Shown in pieces: positions 1-11,003 of a stretch of 64,000 nucleotides of DNA. Below the pieces are notes generated by a model that did not search any database, was not told the origin of the DNA, and worked only from the letters and a program-made list of their open reading frames with translations. Both the position numbers and the translations under genes were made by a program. Positions within the stretch are counted from its first letter, which is position 1; each line of letters starts with the position of its first letter. Origin of the DNA: Byssochlamys sp. IMV 00236 (taxonomy: Eukaryota > Ascomycota > Eurotiomycetes > Eurotiales > Thermoascaceae); contig MSJH02000666.1 of assembly GCA_001931875.2 (NCBI GenBank), forward strand, positions 248,001 through 312,000. The letters are read 5' to 3'.

Positions 1-3000
1 AGAGGGTTTACTGTACTTACCATTGAATTTCATAAAGCGGGGGAAAGTCATGGCCCCGAACCCCCCGAATGCCCTGACCCCTCTTCAGTAGTAACCAGTA
101 GTGACGCGCGGGCTAAGTAAGTAAGTAACGCTCCCGGAAAAAGGAGGCCATCTGTGCCGCACAGGTACAGGTGCTAGTTAGCTACAACCACTAGCCCTAC
201 GTGAATAATTCCAAATGTCACGATTTAGTCTTAGAAGTGGTCGTTTTTGGGGTCTGTTCTGGTTTTTTGGGTTTGAGTTTAATTTGAATTGTTTATGGTT
301 ATTATTATTATTTACCGTTGTTGTTTTTCACCCCCCACATCTTGACTTCGATTGAAATGAAAATGCATGGAAAAGTCGAGATAATCGTACCGATAGATAA
401 AATCCGGTTTATCTCGTTAAGAATTTCCAACGCCTCCGATTTTTCTCTTCCGCTATCAGCGGAAGAGAGAGAAAGCCCTGGAAAGAGGGAAAGGAATCAA
501 GAAAAAAAAGAAAAGGTCGATTTGTTCCAGGCTCAACACCGTTGGAACAACTTTTCAAGAGTGTCCCTAAATGAAACCGGCCATCTGACATTTACCACCC
601 CTGCACGACTCTCGCCAACATGATCTTTTGACTGGCCTGTTGATTCTTAGCGGTTGTTAGTCAAGGCTAACGGTCCACTTGTCGGGTGGAGTTGAAGGCA
701 TCGGCCCAGGGTGCAAAATCCACTTTCACTATCTATAAAAAAAGCCGTTGCGCAACTTTCGGCATAAAACAACGAGAGGGCGGGGAACGGAGCTTTCGTG
801 CTACCGGGGTCTCCGAGTTTTGGGCGTTTACCAGGTCCATATGTCGCCTCTCGATCCCCCGTCGCTACATTGCCCTTCATCATCGCTTGTAAATTCTCTT
901 GTCCATCGTTCTCTGAGCGGAGATGTGACTGGATCCGTGCCCCCTTTTGTTGTTCGTGGGATCTGGTTCTAGGTCAGTTTTAGTATTGCTACTAGAAAAG
1001 CGAGGTGATCTTGACCGCTGATTGGTCAATGAGCCGAGGTAAATCTTTTCCGCTCGCTGAGAATGGCCCATGGCGATTACAATCCCGTCTGCTAGTGGAT
1101 CATGGCTGGGATTACTGTAGAACAAGGAACGGAACATGTTGCCACGCCGTTAGACTGTATATAGAGTACTCTCTGGATCCAGAACGGATCGTCGACTGGT
1201 ACAGAGCCCAAGAGGTAACCAGGGCTCCAGAGAGGGGGCGGTGGAGAGAAGAAGAGTGCGATCAACGATCAATGCTCGGCTGGATGCTTATGCGACGCTG
1301 ACAGAGAGATAGAGACTGGAGAGGAAGTGTGGCAGAGTCCTGCGCTGTTCTCAAAGATTATGGGCCGGAATTGATGTTAGGCTCCACCCGTATGGAGGTA
1401 TACGTCTTTGAGTATATCGCTTATGTATTATTATTATTGCCAGACAATGAGGTCAACAGTTGACCGTTATGGGACGGCTGTTTCATATCGCTGTCGAAAC
1501 CACAGGACATTCTCGTTGGAAAGAAATAAATTACTTCCATTACCAAGTCATACTAGCGCCTGATCTGACCTGCTCTGATCCATGGACCGTCAGTCATGCG
1601 GTATCAGTACCATGTTAGACCGTACCTGTGATACGAGGTTCAACAGCGTAGAAAGACTCCCTCAGTCGTACTCATACCAAATCTCGTTTCCTCGCAGGGC
1701 TCTGCGTACCCGTCATGTCGGTGCCAACGCCCGGACGACAAGCTGAGGACCTGCGCCGCAGCGGTGGAATCCGTGATGGGGCGCCGGCGTGAGCAAAACA
1801 AGACGAACAGCGATGGACTTGCCCTTAGTCCTGGTCGCATCCGCTTTCTCGGGCTGCTGCTTGATCGACGGGGGAAGAAAGACGTTACGCCTCGCGCGAT
1901 GTTCTCGATATGGGTTAGCCCAGTCTTTCCGTGTGGTTTCGGTCGAACGGTGGGGGGCAGAACGGCAGTGAGAATTTGTCACGATGGAACTTAAAAACCA
2001 GGTCTGATGATTGGGCGAATATCGCTTCCTATATCCGGGGAAGCATGGGATGATTTAATTAGCTTGTCTATAACTGCTGCCAGTGGAGGCCATAACTTGA
2101 GCGTAGATAGGCTTGTGCGTGGCCATCATATGCGGATCCCTCTGGCTGGTGGTTGCGACATACCTGATCAAATAAGACGCCTTCGCAGACCGATGGGAAG
2201 ATGGAGGATCTCCCGATCGTCGTTGTTATCTGCAGGGTTCTCTTCCTTCAGCGGTTCAGCCTCTCTCATCCTGGTTGCCGTCGAACGCTCTTGCAGCCAC
2301 GGTCGATCATCAGATGCTAAGTGAACGGCGAGTGTGTCTACCCTTCTGATTGGCCAGCGGAGGATCTCGGTGGCCAGATCTGCTAAGTACTATTCGGGAC
2401 TAGCGTACCCGCAGCGGTGCCGGTAGTTTGGCCCGAGAAGGACGCCGGTGTCAGTGACCACATGGATGCCTTGGACAGCCTTGTTGTTCAGGCAGGTATT
2501 GCCTTGCCTTGCCGCTCAGACTTGACAAGACTCAAGTTGCCCGTCCAAAACGCCTTAAGACTAGACTATCTAAAGTTCTTAGTCGCCAAAGCTAGCCCTG
2601 ACAATATTCCTGTCTGTTATTATTGCCCTGATCGATCTGCGGATACTATTGGACTGGAGCACAGGCCTTGCTCAGGCACTGGTGAAGAACGAAAACAACC
2701 ACAGGACGCACTGATGGCTGATCTGCCTTGAACTAGCGATTACCCTCCCCATGGAGTCCACGATGCACGTTGTCCGCCCCAACGTGGAGAAGAAACGACT
2801 TTCCCGTTCCGAGGCAGATCCCGCGAGCTCGTCGCCTGGTTCGCTCAACAGGACCGCAATCATCGCTACCCCTGGGAGATCCAGTCTGCGCGATGCGACG
2901 CCCAACGCGAATCGGTTTCTATGATCCTGGTCGTGCCATCTACTTAGTCGATACGACCATCTATACGACGTACTACATACGATCATACCATACAAGCCTG

Positions 3001-5806
3001 GCAGGGGACTGCCCGTACGGCCGAGTAATCGAGCAGGGGCCATCAATAATATGTGCCATATTATTATGGCTTGACCGTTTTCCACGTGGGCCTGTCAGAT
3101 ACCCGTCGCCAAGACTGTCATCAGGGGAGGGGAAACACGGACTGGCGTCAGGGCCATAGCGGGTGCTCCGTGCCACGGAGTAATTATCCTCCTCCACCAT
3201 CTCCATTTCTCCCCTGACCGCCTCAGGCTCCCCTGCACAAGAAGATCATATCTGCTAACTCAATGCTGCTACTGTTACTACATGATTTACTCAATTAGGG
3301 TCACGATCTTTCTATAATCCTCTGTACGAATAGGCAAAGCAATAGTGCTGTTGTTGACAGCTGTCTCCACTCCGCCGTCGTCTGGCACCCTGGTCAACAT
3401 CGGCCGTCCAGAAATCGTCAATCTTTCGGAGTCGCCGGATGGTCTCTTGTCGAATTCCAAATCCTTTTCGCTTCTGGTTATTACCCCTTAATCATTCCAG
3501 GAACAAGAGGAGAAAGTTGTTATCCAGACTATCAATCACCGAAACTCACGGAAATGTCATCGTTTCTCCGATGACTATGAAACAAGCCCCTATCTATCGG
3601 ATACCCTTGGCGCCGGGCCTTTTTTACGCATCATTAGCCTTGCGACACTAGTCCCATGGTCATGACTGTCTCGTGTCCCGATGAGATTATCAGCTTCGTG
3701 CACTATTTACTTGGACTCAGCTCGTTGGCGAGTCTAGTTAAGCATCATGGCAGAATCTCGCTTGTTACGGCAGTCTCATTGGTTCCTGCTCCCTTTCTGC
3801 ATCCAAGTGGACTTGCCTTGACAAATTGAGAGAAATCACAGATCGTCATTATCCGTCGTGTGGGGTAACTAGGCTCATCATTTCCTTACGCTCCCGCTGT
3901 CAAGACGTCGTTTACCACGTTTCCTGTGGTTCAGCCTCGCCAAGGACCACAACGTTCTGGATGCCGTTCGAAGCGAGATCATTTGCGCCTCGTGCAGGTT
4001 GTATTTAATCACTCCTTTTCTCGAATGCCATTTGGTGATGTAGGAGGCGCGATGGTCGGACCGGCACGGGCTCAAGCGTCTCACCGCCATTCAGCCTTGC
4101 AGGCAGAATACAGGAATCGAGGAAGATGTCGGTTACGATGTCACCCTTAATGCCAGATGAATATGCAAGATGCACCTCAGGCTGCGGGAAGAAGAAGGCT
4201 GCCTATGGGCGTTCTTAATGCTATCTGGGATCGGAAAACGCATCCCGTACAGGGTCCTCTTTCCAGGGTTCTCGAACCATCATGCGGGTTCAAGAGATCC
4301 TATCTCTTTCTGTGGCCCATTGATTGTCCACGTCGCTGGGCATCTGATCTTCTGCGTATTCTGCTCACCCACAGTACATAGAAGCCAGAAAGACGTATAG
4401 CCCAACATTCCATTAAATCCTCCAACTCCTCACCGACCTCAACTGTTGACAGCTTTCCCGCGTCAAGTCGCCTGCCTATCTCCATCGGGAGGAGGCCCTT
4501 GCGCGAGTTTGCAGGAAATTCAGTTCCCTTCTCCTATCATCGTTTCCCAGTCTCCTCAGTAATCGTGCCCAATATCTCCAGGCCGACCACACCGCCAGCC
4601 TCGTCAGAATACCGAGATGACGCATTTGACGATCAGTATGTCAAATCTCCCCGTTTCTAAAAGTCGCTCTCGCTGTCAAGAGTCTGTACTAGCCGTGCGT
4701 AATCGTAACCTGCTCAAGATATGTAGCAACAAGACACTAGTAAGAGTGCCCACTCGCTTTGACGTCTTTCAATCTGCGTATCGTATTACAGAAGTGTAGA
4801 ACTCTATGTTCAGAGCACGTAATACAGATTCATTTGAAGAAAGTCACGTAAAATACGACATATTATATTTCGACGGACATATATTACTCTGTATTTCTTG
4901 GAGGAAAGTGTAAATCTAAGAAATCAGATGATTCCTACGTAACTAGTCCTTCGAGATCAGGATGGGACTACATTTAAACGACAAGATCAGCGATAATACC
5001 ATTAAAAGTTAATTTGAAGAGGAGCAAAATAAGTCGAATTACCAAGGATTCGATACGTAGTTTATTAATCTTAATCATTATTCACGAGTAGATAGCATCC
5101 CGACTATCAAGCATCCCGCACATCGAAAAGGTCCAATCGAGATACTGTTGATGGTCAGGTAATGGTCAGGCGATCGTTGTGATGTTACTTGCGATGGTAA
5201 ATAGATATTATATTATTATTATTATTATAAAAGATTCAGGAGTATTACTCCCACCTTTCGTGTCGAATGACACACGGCAAAGGAAAATGGTAAATGTGAG
5301 TTTGATATTGTCCCGTTGAAGAGGGATGCTTCTCTTTCCCCGTGTTTCCTATAGCATACAAAGAATCTGGATCCTAGTGATCTAGTAGGTTCCATCCTAT
5401 ATTCAGGACCTGCTGCAAACGGATGATTGACAGGTCACCTGGCCTTCGCTTTGTGTGCTGACACTAGACATTTTTTGTTTGTAGAGTTCTAGCTATCAAA
5501 TTATTGAACCGAGTCTGTTTCCGGACCCAAGATCTAGGTTAATCATTCGGTATATAAAGCGAGCTCATTCGCACTGCTAAGAATCGTTTCAACAGGCCTA
5601 CTCACATAGGACTATGTAGTCTATCCTTTCTCTAACCTATTGAAGGAAGAGAAATTATAGGGAAGTTTCTACCAAGGGACTTCAATATCTTCATTCAAGA
5701 TAACACTACAGGCTTTTAGTGATGTTCGAAAGTAACCAACGTATAGCATACCTCTATTATTATGAGGTTGATATAGACAGTCGCCTTGGATCACACTTAG
5801 TCCGAA
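1..5806. other. Gene-poor left flank, no supported gene
   Basis: This 5.8 kb stretch has only short, overlapping open frames on both strands. None has a recognisable domain, a convincing start, or an exon chain that I could join. The first 4.6 kb are of mixed base composition; 4.8-5.8 kb is clearly AT-richer and carries a TTA microsatellite. No inverted terminal repeats, transposase motifs or telomere repeats were seen. It may be long regulatory DNA, decayed sequence, or subtelomere-like accessory DNA; the sequence does not decide. Confidence 0.6.
5207..5229. repeat. TTA trinucleotide microsatellite
   Basis: A run of about seven ATT/TTA units, seen directly, in the AT-rich part of the left intergenic region. 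Confidence 0.85.
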
Positions 5807-7454
5807 TTAGATCTTGGAAGCTCGCCCTCTTTTCTGCCAGGCTTCCCGCACAGCCTTCTCAGCATCGTAACCATAACACCACCACTGAGTGACTGGATCA
5901 CTCCACTGATTTGCACTCCTCTGGAACTGTTTACCTTCGACCTCTGCCCTCATTGCTTCGTCTCTCTTCTGCTGCTCGGGTCCATCTGGGAAATGCCAGA
6001 TCTTTCCGTTCACCAGACTGGCTGATTGCATCTGGCCAGATCTCTGCATCCGCTCACGGGTGAAAACGTCGAGTGCTTCTGGAAGTTGTTCGGTAGTTCC
6101 GATTTGATCTATGACCTCAGCCAGGGCAGCGCCGTCCTCAATGGCCATCGCAGCACCTTGGGACATGTAAGGCACCATGGCATGTGCTGCGTCTCCCAGA
6201 ATAAGCAGCTTCTTAGAGGGTGCACACCAGCGTGGGAGTGACACGCCGCTTAGGAGGGGCCACTTTTGTGTGTGCTCTATCATCTTGATGATCTTGAATA
6301 GTCTGTTGAATTGGCATTAGTGATCTATCATTGCGTTTCTTAAGCACTAGGCATCACTTAGGTACTTTGGATCCCAGTCAGCAAAATATCCCCTCATTTG
6401 CTCAACTGCATCCTCTGCCTTCCAGGTCTGAGGATCAGTATGGTCGACATGAGAGAGGACCATGTTCAGTGATTTTCCTGCAGCAATGGTGTATGTCATG
6501 ACATGGCGGTCTTCGCCAATCCTGCATTTCATATGTGCAAGTAAGTATATGGTACGACATGTTCTGTCATCGAAATGCAACCACATACCAGATATTCAAT
6601 GCTGGTCTTTCCAACAGCCATGCGATCTCGGGATCAGCTTTTATTTTTGCAGCGTCAACCGTCGCTCGATAGGCAGCAAATCCAGTGAGAGCAGGAGGAC
6701 GGTCTGCTCCTCCCAGAACCGAGGCGCGCGCAACAGACTTGATACCATCTGTGGCCACAACTAGGTCGCCGTAAATAGTACTCCCATCCTCCAACATAAC
6801 CGATGGGGCATTCGGATCGTAGCTGACCACTTTGCTGTTCACCTGGACCTTGACACCAAGGTCTACCGCACATTCGTGAAGGGCGGCATGGAGATGAGCA
6901 CGATGGACGACGTAATAGGGAGCTCCGAAGTTTTCTCGAAAGTCAGGTATCAATCTGGTGAAACCGATCTTGTCTCCATTGCTCCATCTTCGAAAGGTGA
7001 TGTTCTCGGGTTCCACAACTTGTCCCTTAAGATGTGGTCCACAGCCCCATCGTAGCAGGAGTAGGGCGGAATTCGAGGGTAGTTGAATGCCAGCTCCAAC
7101 CTGTATTGACATGGTAAGCTGAGGAATACAAAGAAAAAATAGAGTAAGTATCACCTCCGATAATGCAGGGGCTTGTTCGAGGACAGTCACAGAGTGTCCC
7201 CTCCGCGCGAGGGCAATGGCGGTAGCAAGTCCTCCAAGCCCAGCTCCGACGACGACAGCATTCAGCAGCACTTTCGATTGTGTCGGTTTATTGTCATCTG
7301 CAGAACGACTTTCAGATGGGTGCAAGAAGTCCAAGCTGCGGGTTGGGTATTCCCAATAGGGAAACTATCGTGGACTCTAGTCATTCAGATGCCTACAACA
7401 AGAGGAAAAGCAGGGAAATAATACCGAAGAGTATGGGGCCGCTACCCTAGCCAT
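5807..7454 (-). CDS. FAD-dependent monooxygenase, salicylate-hydroxylase-like
   Basis: Class A flavoprotein hydroxylase that would use FAD and NAD(P)H to hydroxylate an aromatic or polyketide-like substrate; the substrate is unknown. Proposed exons: complement(5807..6302, 6366..6521, 6589..7100, 7155..7364, 7425..7454), 467 aa. Visible signatures in order are the dinucleotide-binding GAGLGGLATAIALARRG near the N-terminus, the ATDG motif in the middle, and LGDAAHAMVPYMSQGAA (the FAD-ribityl GD motif) in the last third. Three introns are firm: 63, 67 and 54 bp, the 54 bp one (7101..7154) being in frame. The first exon (ATG at 7454, spliced 7365..7424) is inferred, because the frame meets a stop before any ATG in the second exon. 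The length is normal for the family. It lies next to an aldo-keto reductase relic and a tiny gene, in accessory-looking DNA, which suggests specialised metabolism or aromatic catabolism. Confidence 0.88.
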
Positions 7455-7791
7455 ATTGTGTGCCGGAATTGCAATGTCCGTTCCTTTTTCCTTGATAGCC
7501 TGGGTTATGTTCTAGGGTCGCTTGGTCATTTGAATAGATATTAAAGCTATAGTTATACCGGAGCTCTATCCTTCTACTTACTCAAGCTATCTTGCGGATT
7601 ACTTCCGACGGGCTATTTTGCCCCCGGGGTGCTAGGCGGACAGGCTCGTATTCGTGGAGATCTGGGCTAACTCCGCAATCCACCCACAGAATCAGCGGAG
7701 GCTCTCTTTTCGCTTCATATTCCGGTCTATACCCGTACGAGGACTAGATGTCACACTATGGCAATGAGGTATTCACATGAGATGTGATGGG
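7455..7791. other. Intergenic, upstream of the monooxygenase
   Basis: The 337 bp between the proposed monooxygenase start and the reductase relic. It should hold the monooxygenase promoter. No specific motif was recognised. Confidence 0.4.
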
Positions 7792-7988
7792 TTAGTGTTC
7801 ACTAGCCGGTTTGACCTTGGCTAAGATAGCATCTATCTGTTCCTTCTCTTCATCCGCGATATCAATTAGCTTTCTGTTCTTTTCTACTGGCGCCGGTGTC
7901 GTAGAACCAGTGATTGGGGGGATGGTTGACATCCCAGGACGCTTGAATAGTGCTCTCTTCCAATTGATGGCGAGTTGGGCCGGTTTCT
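7792..7988 (-). pseudogene. Aldo-keto reductase C-terminal relic
   Basis: Reading the minus strand gives about 65 codons ending in TAA at 7792. They match the C-terminal helix region of fungal aldo-keto reductases: AQLAINWKRALFKRPGM, then IPPITGSTTPAPVE, then a DEEKEQIDAIL-like end. In intact family members this block follows the (beta/alpha)8 barrel and helps hold NADP(H) (the GSTT-type segment). Here the frame is closed immediately upstream by a stop, and no barrel, catalytic Tyr/Lys/His or start is present in the next several hundred bases. I read it as the surviving 3' end of a deleted gene. An internal ATG (7932) could allow a 46-residue peptide, but nothing suggests it is used. Confidence 0.68.
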
Positions 7989-8169
7989 ACCATGGCTCCT
8001 ATAACTGCCACGAACACGGTGCTGTCTACCTGCATAGCGGAGCTACAATGTCTGACCCCAATTAATAGGCATCATGACAATTCTAGCCTATTAGATTTGC
8101 AGTATAAGGAGATACTTTCATTCATTGTATCATAGACATGGCCAATCTGTTAAGCCCCTGACCCATCAC

Positions 8170-8595
8170 TCAATCATCTTCAGGTATTTCCTCAAGCAGC
8201 ACACCTTCGAAATGCTTCAACTTATCAACAGCTTCGGCTGTCAGTTGCCTGACATACATTATAAACGTAAGTCATCTAATGCGATATACGAAGTATATAG
8301 GTATGTTCTGTAATACTTACAAGTTGACATAGATAGGCGGCAATGTCTTAGTTGATATAGCAGGACCCCCCTGATCCTCTTCGACTGTCCTAATACATAA
8401 ATAAAAGGGTTAGAAAATTAAGGTCTTGTGGCAGCATCATTTAATATACTTACTTGTTCACTTCTTCATCATAGTTCTCCCAGGACTCAATACTCTCATA
8501 TCGCAGATAATATGCCTGTCAATACATATCGGTCATTATAAGAGCGCTTAGTCTTGAGTGACAACTGGTTGTCTACCCACCTTGCGGTCCGACAT
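8170..8595 (-). CDS. Small four-exon protein, 74 aa, unknown function
   Basis: Too fragmented to appear as one open frame. Proposed exons: complement(8170..8248, 8321..8389, 8454..8515, 8581..8595), giving 15+62+69+79 = 225 nt, exactly 75 codons including TGA. Introns are 65, 64 and 72 bp; donors are GTGGGT, GTAAGT and GTAAGT, acceptors are CAG, TAG and CAG. The product starts MSDRK, is rich in Glu/Asp, has no signal peptide or membrane segment, and ends EEIPEDD. The last exon (LTAEAVDKLKHFEGVLLEE) faintly recalls the tail of peptidase-inhibitor I9/propeptide domains; this is a weak impression, not an assignment. Three well-placed introns in so short a gene argue that it is, or recently was, expressed. 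It lies beside the reductase relic and shares the strand of the monooxygenase. Confidence 0.6.
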
Positions 8596-11003
8596 ATTTT
8601 AGGTATACTTGTAGTATAGTATTGCTGGTTGACTAAACTCTGTGTTTTTGGAGCAGGATAAGAGGTATGGATAAGATCTCTTTGTCGGTGATGACTCAGT
8701 ATTCCTCGGAATAGATGGCTCTAAGAGTAAATAAAGCCTGTATACAAGCAGAGCCTTTATATGTGTACGTAGCGGGGTTGTCATTTACAATATGACGTAT
8801 CATGTTACCTCGAGTATGTAGTATTGTTGACTACCTATATTCTCTGTGAGGAAGAGGATGGACGTACATGACGCATCGACTCTGTTGTCACTGGGTAGAT
8901 AGATAATTGAATTCCAAATCGGCCCACTAATACGCAATAGTGCTGCATGACGATAAAATCCCTCATCCTTTTAGTTTTAGAAAAGGATCCTCACTTGTAT
9001 CCTAGTTCAAATTCTTATTGGTTAAAGACAAGTTAATCCGGAAGTGACTCTATCTACTCTGCGAACTACACAAATACTATGAAGCGACAGCTGAAGATAG
9101 ATGTTCTCATATTAATATTATGTGTACTAGCTGCAGCATAGAGTCTAAGAACTACTACATAGTACGTAGAGGACAAAAACTTAGAGATTGAATCTCATTG
9201 TTACTACTTCAATGGGTGGTGGGGCCGGTTATCCGTATTAGATAGTTGACAACGCGATGAGTTAGGGAACCACTGTATGGACGTTCTAATATCTGGACCT
9301 ACAATAGTTCATCTCTGATCCAAATCTAAGATTCTACAGTTCGCTCGCGACCAGTTCGTGAAGGACGTGGGGGTCGCATGGAGAAACCGCCAGCTCGCTG
9401 TGTACTGTGGCTGGCTGAAAGTGCAAAGAATGGTCGAACTCACGAGCTTCTATTGGGGGAAAGAGTCGTCCATACTCTATGCTAGAACACGACGCATATT
9501 GATTGGATCGTTGGAAATGTCTATAGATGATCGAACGTCGATCATGAGATCATTCGAGATCCCCGACTTCGCCGAGATCTACCGGGTCTCTCTACTTATG
9601 ATCTACGGGAGAGGCCAATTTCGCGATCTTCTGTCAGAGGAGTCAGCTAGGTCCCACTGCGGTCTCATAATTAAGACTTTGCGAGTCCGATATCCGCTTT
9701 CGTAGAGTGCAGAACTTGTTTATATCACTAGGCTCGTTTTTGCCATGCATCTCGCCATGAAACATTGGCATCCTTCCGTTGGACAGACTTGTTCGAACTC
9801 CAGCGAGGTAAGAGGCACTAGGTAGGATATGCATTCTAGGTATTCTACCAATATCAGGGTTAGTTAGTCTTTTTGGGGAGTTCCACTAACCTTTCCCGCC
9901 TGCTGAATACTAATCTATTGGACCAAAAACGAGTAAAATAGAATGCTGTTCCTAATAATAATTATTTTCGCGATTCTACTTGAACAGTATCGGCCGTTGT
10001 TTGCTTCGGTGCTTACCTGACTAAGCACACCAGTGGTGGGTCATGTGCACATTCCTTTCCTCCTCCTACATGGCTACTTCCAAGTTGCCATCCTATCCAG
10101 ATAGAGCGTCATGCTCATTTCATCAAATAGTCAAGCTGTATTGTTTAATCATTTCTGCTCTGTTGATTATGTCGTGCTTTATATACCTATATAGCGGGGC
10201 TATTTGGTGAACCTATTGCCTCTTCTGAACGACATCTCGGGTCATGATAACCCATGACGCTAATACATACACAAGAAAGTGTCAATACGAAACGAACAGC
10301 TTGATAGTTTGTGTTTCATAACCTGCTGCTGGACCTATTAGCGTCGTGAACCAAACATAGCAGTTTTTTCCATGAATTCAATCCGTCCCAGCGGGAAGGA
10401 GGGTGACGCATGGAAGAGAAGGAGGTCTTTCAAGTTGAAGAAAACATGGGTTACCTATACATCGAGTGGAAGAGTTATGAGGAAGATCGGAATGCATGCG
10501 GTTGATATTGCACTTGATACGCCCAATGGATGAAGGAACCAGGAAGGATACTTCAACCCAAGACCGGTCAGTTGGGAATCTTGGCCTCCTGGAAGCCTGG
10601 GAAACGAGGAAACAAGTGGCATATTGGATTCTCAATGAAGGGTCTGGCATCTCTGTAGGGTTGCTTTGTTCCGCTTATCAGAGTCCAGACGCTTCCGCGG
10701 TCTCGAGGAAAAGGTCAGTAAGACTGAGTTCATGGTCGTTGGTTGTTGTTCACTGACCGTCGTCATTCATTACGCCAAATCAGTATCGTGGCTCAACTCT
10801 AATGGACCGGAATGTGCTCCCAGCCGACGTACCAGGAGACTGCAAGGTCCCCAGAGCCATGACATCGGATTAAGTCACGCATTGGATCTGCAGAGAGGTA
10901 GCATTTCATCGGCGTTGACAGCTATGAATGCCTTTGTTTGAGCGTGTTGATACAATATCAAATCGCCTACGCTACGATTTACCGCCATCTTATCACTACA
11001 AGG
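8596..11003. other. Intergenic region, no supported gene
   Basis: About 2.4 kb, AT-rich around 8.8-9.3 kb and 9.9-10.3 kb. Open frames near 9358-9705 (plus) and 10378-10900 (both strands) are short, lack recognisable motifs and do not chain through good splice sites. The last few hundred bases should include the promoter of the flavin monooxygenase at 11004. Confidence 0.5.

Noticed and set aside
16..33. Possible first exon of a minus-strand gene at the left edge (ATGAAATTCAATG followed by GTAAGT)
   Set aside because: Only 13 bases of coding sequence and a donor are visible; the rest would lie outside the window. Too little to call.
9358..9705. Open frame of about 115 codons on the plus strand
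   Set aside because: No ATG-supported start, no motif, no chaining with neighbours; the region is otherwise AT-rich intergenic.
10378..10941. Overlapping frames on both strands before the flavin monooxygenase
   Set aside because: All three frames look equally plausible over short spans and none matches a known family; treated as promoter-proximal non-coding DNA.
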